Below, piece by piece: positions 31,249-33,224 of a stretch of 33,224 nt of DNA; position 1 is the first letter of the stretch, and every line of letters starts with the position of its first letter. Below the pieces are notes generated by a model that worked only from the letters and a program-made list of their open reading frames with translations, was not told the DNA's origin and searched no databases. The position numbers and the translations under genes are program-made. Source of the stretch: a virus; IMG/VR virus record IMGVR_UViG_3300013285_000046, positions 1 through 33,224 of that record. One strand, given 5' to 3'.

Positions 31249-32169
31249 CTATTTAATCAGCATCCGGCGACTGCCGGCGCGTTCCATGATAAACCTATCG
31301 TACGTATCGGGCAGTTGCGCCTTAAACGTTCCGACATCAAAGGCTTGCGTAGATTTAGCGGCTTTCCAAGTCACCAGCGTTTTGCCGTCAATCGTCCTGA
31401 TTTCGCTGGCATTCCCCATGGAAAGTGCCAGGTAAGTGCCGATTTCCTCCTCTTGGTTTTCTAAGAACTTGCGCTGGGCCTTTATCTGCTTAACCTGCTG
31501 CACCAGGCTTTCACATTGGGCACTCGCCAGCACATAATCCCCGTTGTCTTGCGGCCAGATTAGGCGAGCGTCGTTCCCGCTTTTAGGGTCGGGCAGGGTG
31601 CCCTGGACAACATGCGCCCATAGCGTCGCGTAGTACTTTATATGGTCCTGCTTCATTTCGTCGCTTACGGCGATGCGGAATGTGCGGAAGTGCTGGCCGC
31701 CAAACAAAACCGCCAGATAGATGATGCTGACATGGGCCACGCAGGCCTCATGGATGCACTGCGCCATATCGGCGGGGGGAACCCTGACCGTCTCACCTTC
31801 CTCGCTAAACCGCACCGCCGCCGCCGCATTGTAGTTTTTGATCTCCACCAGAACGGTGTTGTCCTCCGAAATATAATCAAAGTGCGATTTCAGCCATTGC
31901 TCGGTCGGGTGGCTTAGGGCCACGTCAAGCTGCTTCAAGCGTATTTCGTGCTTATCCTCAAACAGCCGGGCGATTTTTGGCTGAAGGAAAAGGCCCATAC
32001 GCATAGCCTCTTGCTGACGTTTCGGCAGTTCCCATGTCGGGTTGCGCGTCCTCTTGCCCTGCTTTTCCATCACCACTTCTGCCGCCTCGCCATTGACGGC
32101 CCTGCGGCAGTCGGTAGACCACCAGCTCGTTGCGCGGGTTTCGGGGCTAAACTCTTTGTGATCAGACAT
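31249..32169 (-). CDS. YqaJ-type viral exonuclease (lambda Exo-like)
   Basis: 306 aa. A PD-(D/E)xK core: D98 (SHFDYI), E109-x-K111 (LVEIKNY) and Q137 (MAQCIHEACVAHVSIIYLAV), as in the YqaJ viral recombinase family. It degrades one strand of dsDNA ends to make 3' tails for RecT. The C-terminal third has a coiled-coil segment (QQVKQIKAQRKFLENQEEE). GGGGAGG precedes ATG 32169. Partner order in the operon fits a SynExo system. Confidence 0.85.
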   Translation of the reverse strand: MSDHKEFSPETRATSWWSTDCRRAVNGEAAEVVMEKQGKRTRNPTWELPKRQQEAMRMGLFLQPKIARLFEDKHEIRLKQLDVALSHPTEQWLKSHFDYISEDNTVLVEIKNYNAAAAVRFSEEGETVRVPPADMAQCIHEACVAHVSIIYLAVLFGGQHFRTFRIAVSDEMKQDHIKYYATLWAHVVQGTLPDPKSGNDARLIWPQDNGDYVLASAQCESLVQQVKQIKAQRKFLENQEEEIGTYLALSMGNASEIRTIDGKTLVTWKAAKSTQAFDVGTFKAQLPDTYDRFIMERAGSRRMLIK

Positions 32170-32365
32170 GCTGGCCAGCCTCCCCAGTGTGCAAGTGCGC
32201 CCACAATTCTGTCATTAGTTCCCGCGCCTGATCCTCGGCCAGCACAATAGAGGCGTGGACCGCTCCCGTATTAACTCCGATAAAATACTTATTTTCATCG
32301 GACATGTAGACCAGGGACATCGAGGGTAGGCTTTTTAGAAATACGCAAGACGTTTCTGCGGTCAT
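32162..32365 (-). CDS. hypothetical protein (67 aa)
   Basis: AAGGAGG lies 5 bases before ATG 32365, a very strong RBS; the stop overlaps the exonuclease start. Beta strands then a helix (CVFLKSLPSMSLVYM, FIGVNTGAVHASIVLAEDQA). No family recognised. Second gene of the early operon. Confidence 0.75.
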   Translation of the reverse strand: MTAETSCVFLKSLPSMSLVYMSDENKYFIGVNTGAVHASIVLAEDQARELMTELWAHLHTGEAGQHV

Positions 32366-32568
32366 TTCTGCCTCCTTGGGTTATGAATTTTGGAAAGTGC
32401 CACGATTAACGCAGATATTGCCGAGCGCGGCCATTCTATCGCCGTGTGACAGCCATAGCCGTCGTGCTCGATCGTGCTGGAGACGTAAATCCGCTCTTGC
32501 TCGTGCTCGACCCGGAAGGTTGTCGTGCATATCCCGTCGGAGACTACGTGTTGATGGATCACATTCAT
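32362..32568 (-). CDS. first gene of the leftward early operon (68 aa)
   Basis: AAGGA lies 8 bases before ATG 32568; the stop overlaps the next ATG. The order is beta-rich then helix (GICTTTFRVEHEQERIYVSS, AIEWPRSAISALIVALSKI), the same as in the next gene (strands then C-terminal helix), so the two may be distant duplicates. Unknown function. Confidence 0.7.
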   Translation of the reverse strand: MNVIHQHVVSDGICTTTFRVEHEQERIYVSSTIEHDGYGCHTAIEWPRSAISALIVALSKIHNPRRQK

Positions 32569-32696
32569 GGTGTGCGTCCTTGCCGTGATTGGCTTAACCT
32601 ATGTAAACCCCCCGCGTGGTCAATGCAATCCTTTTTTGTTGACGCAGGCGTAAAATGTCGGCACGGTGCGGACTGATAAACCAAAGGAGACTTCAG
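32569..32696. promoter_or_regulatory. divergent early control region
   Basis: A 128-base gap between the leftward operon and the RHH gene. It holds GGTCAA and TTGACG flanking a T-rich stretch (about 32609-32643), so TTGACC reads leftward and TTGACG rightward, like back-to-back -35 elements. Possible -10 matches are weak on both sides. AAAGGAG (32683-32689) is the RBS of the RHH gene. Confidence 0.45.
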
Positions 32697-32864
32697 TTGG
32701 CAGAACCCGACACCGTTCGAATCATGGCGCGCATCCCGGTCGAAACCGGCCGATTGCTGACCGAAATTGCAGTTCAACAAGACCGCAGTCTGAGTTCCAT
32801 CATCCGCCTCGCGCTCCGTCAATGGTGCGAAAGGCACGCGGAAAATGATCATTCAGCCGACTAA
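32697..32864 (+). CDS. ribbon-helix-helix regulator (55 aa), TTG start
   Basis: TTG 32697 is chosen because AAAGGAG lies 7 bases before it; the longer frame from ATG 32655 has no RBS. Residues 7-50 fit a CopG/Arc-type ribbon-helix-helix: a short strand (TVRIMARIP), then ETGRLLTEIAVQQDRSLSSI and IRLALRQWCERH. Such dimers bind operators as repressors. It overlaps the initiator gene by 20 bases, and the operators may lie in 32569-32696. Confidence 0.75.
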   Translation: MAEPDTVRIMARIPVETGRLLTEIAVQQDRSLSSIIRLALRQWCERHAENDHSAD

Positions 32865-33224
32865 TTGGGCGCAGCTTCAGCATTATAAAGACCGCTCTCC
32901 AATTTGGATAAAGCTGCACCGAAGCCTGCTGATAGACTTCAATTGGGTGCGCTTGCCGGTTGCTAGCAAGGCGCTAGCACCTTGCCTCTGGTTGCTAGCA
33001 AGTGAGTATCAGGACGGCCGAATAGAGGCTTCCCTCGAGGAAGTGTCATGGCGCATCTCTTTGCCTCATGATGTCATCATCGAGGGTCTCAAGGCATTGT
33101 TAGATAACGGTTTCTTCACCGTTGATAGCGTCTTGCTAGCAAGTTGCAAGCATGTTGCTATCCTAGAGAAAGAGAAAGAGAAAGAACTAGAGAAAGAGAA
33201 AGAACTAGAGAAAGAGAAAGAGAA
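32845..33224 (+). CDS. replication initiator-like protein, 5' part (truncated)
   Basis: ATG 32845 runs to the window end (126 complete codons). The N-terminal domain (NWAQLQHYKDRSPIWIKLHR, FNWVRLPVASKALAP, ASEYQDGRIEA) matches the winged-helix start of phage replication proteins that load the host helicase. From residue 107 it becomes LEKEKE repeats, which end the window. Three TTGCTAGCAA palindromes lie inside the gene. The C-terminal part is probably 1-249. Confidence 0.75.
   Translation, partial: MIIQPTNWAQLQHYKDRSPIWIKLHRSLLIDFNWVRLPVASKALAPCLWLLASEYQDGRIEASLEEVSWRISLPHDVIIEGLKALLDNGFFTVDSVLLASCKHVAILEKEKEKELEKEKELEKEKE
32960..33142. repeat. three TTGCTAGCAA palindromes in the initiator gene
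   Basis: Perfect 10-base palindromes at 32960-32969, 32992-33001 and 33133-33142, plus a partial GCGCTAGCAC at 32971-32980. Copies 2 and 3 share 12 bases (TTGCTAGCAAGT). Copy 1 is read in a different codon frame from copies 2 and 3, so conservation is at DNA level. They are candidate iterons or operator sites. Confidence 0.6.
33163..33224 (+). repeat. CTAGAG(AAAGAG)n low-complexity repeat at window end
   Basis: Hexamers GAGAAA/AAAGAG punctuated by CTAGAG at 33163, 33187 and 33205 give Leu-Glu-Lys-Glu repeats in frame. The unit length varies by whole hexamers, so it keeps the reading frame. Short-read assembly would collapse or stop here, which explains the window end. Confidence 0.85.

Overview
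The window looks like most of the genome of a short-tailed (podovirus-like) tailed phage of a Gram-negative, probably proteobacterial, host. It has a large terminase, portal, HK97-type coat protein, head-tail adaptor and tail nozzle. It also has a pectate-lyase-fold tailspike, two further fibre or adhesin proteins and a run of Ala/Gly-rich ejection proteins. No tape-measure, tail-tube or sheath gene is visible. I see no tRNA, integrase, DNA polymerase, RNA polymerase or CRISPR array. Host type is inferred from the GH24 lysozyme, the GTA-type 3-TM holin and the signal peptide; the host itself cannot be named from the sequence.

Layout. (1) 1-249 is the 3' end of a plus-strand gene and 32845-33224 is the 5' end of a replication-initiator-like gene that stops inside a GAGAAA hexamer repeat. 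The simplest reading is one gene on a circular or circularly permuted genome, cut at a repeat the assembly could not cross. (2) 375-962 is a small leftward operon of three small proteins, ending in a clear intrinsic terminator at 316-344. (3) 963-1491 is a long non-coding stretch with palindromes and an alternating purine-pyrimidine tract. (4) 1492-26040 is one long rightward late operon: terminase, portal, two micro-ORFs for very basic peptides, scaffold/coat region, decoration-like proteins, adaptor, nozzle, tailspike, fibres, ejection proteins, a cluster of small proteins, holin and endolysin. Most genes touch or overlap through TAATG, TGATG or ATGA junctions. (5) 26105-32568 is a tightly packed leftward early operon: YqaJ-type exonuclease, HhH protein, RecT-type annealing protein, SSB-like protein, Hjc-like nuclease, GT-A glycosyltransferase and several unknown small genes. 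(6) 32697 to the end, rightward, holds a ribbon-helix-helix protein overlapping the replication initiator.

The most unusual feature is in the leftward operon. Two separate leader regions, just 5' of the genes starting at 28077 and 27407, each carry 10 or 11 consecutive CAC triplets on the coding strand, spaced by exactly two variable bases. Each array ends in CAC directly followed by the Shine-Dalgarno AGGA. The period of 5 is not a coding period, and the spacers vary while CAC does not. The design closely resembles the 11 (G/U)AG triplets bound by the ring protein TRAP, but with a different triplet. I propose an undescribed RNA-binding (or ssDNA-binding) translational control system, in which the 200-residue protein encoded between the arrays, or another early protein, may be the binder.

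Other notable features are three perfect TTGCTAGCAA palindromes inside the initiator gene (a possible lambda-O-like internal origin), an A7 run that appears to break a small HTH gene after the tailspike, a four-fold 41-residue repeat inserted in the nozzle protein, and a secreted six-cysteine protein just before the holin.
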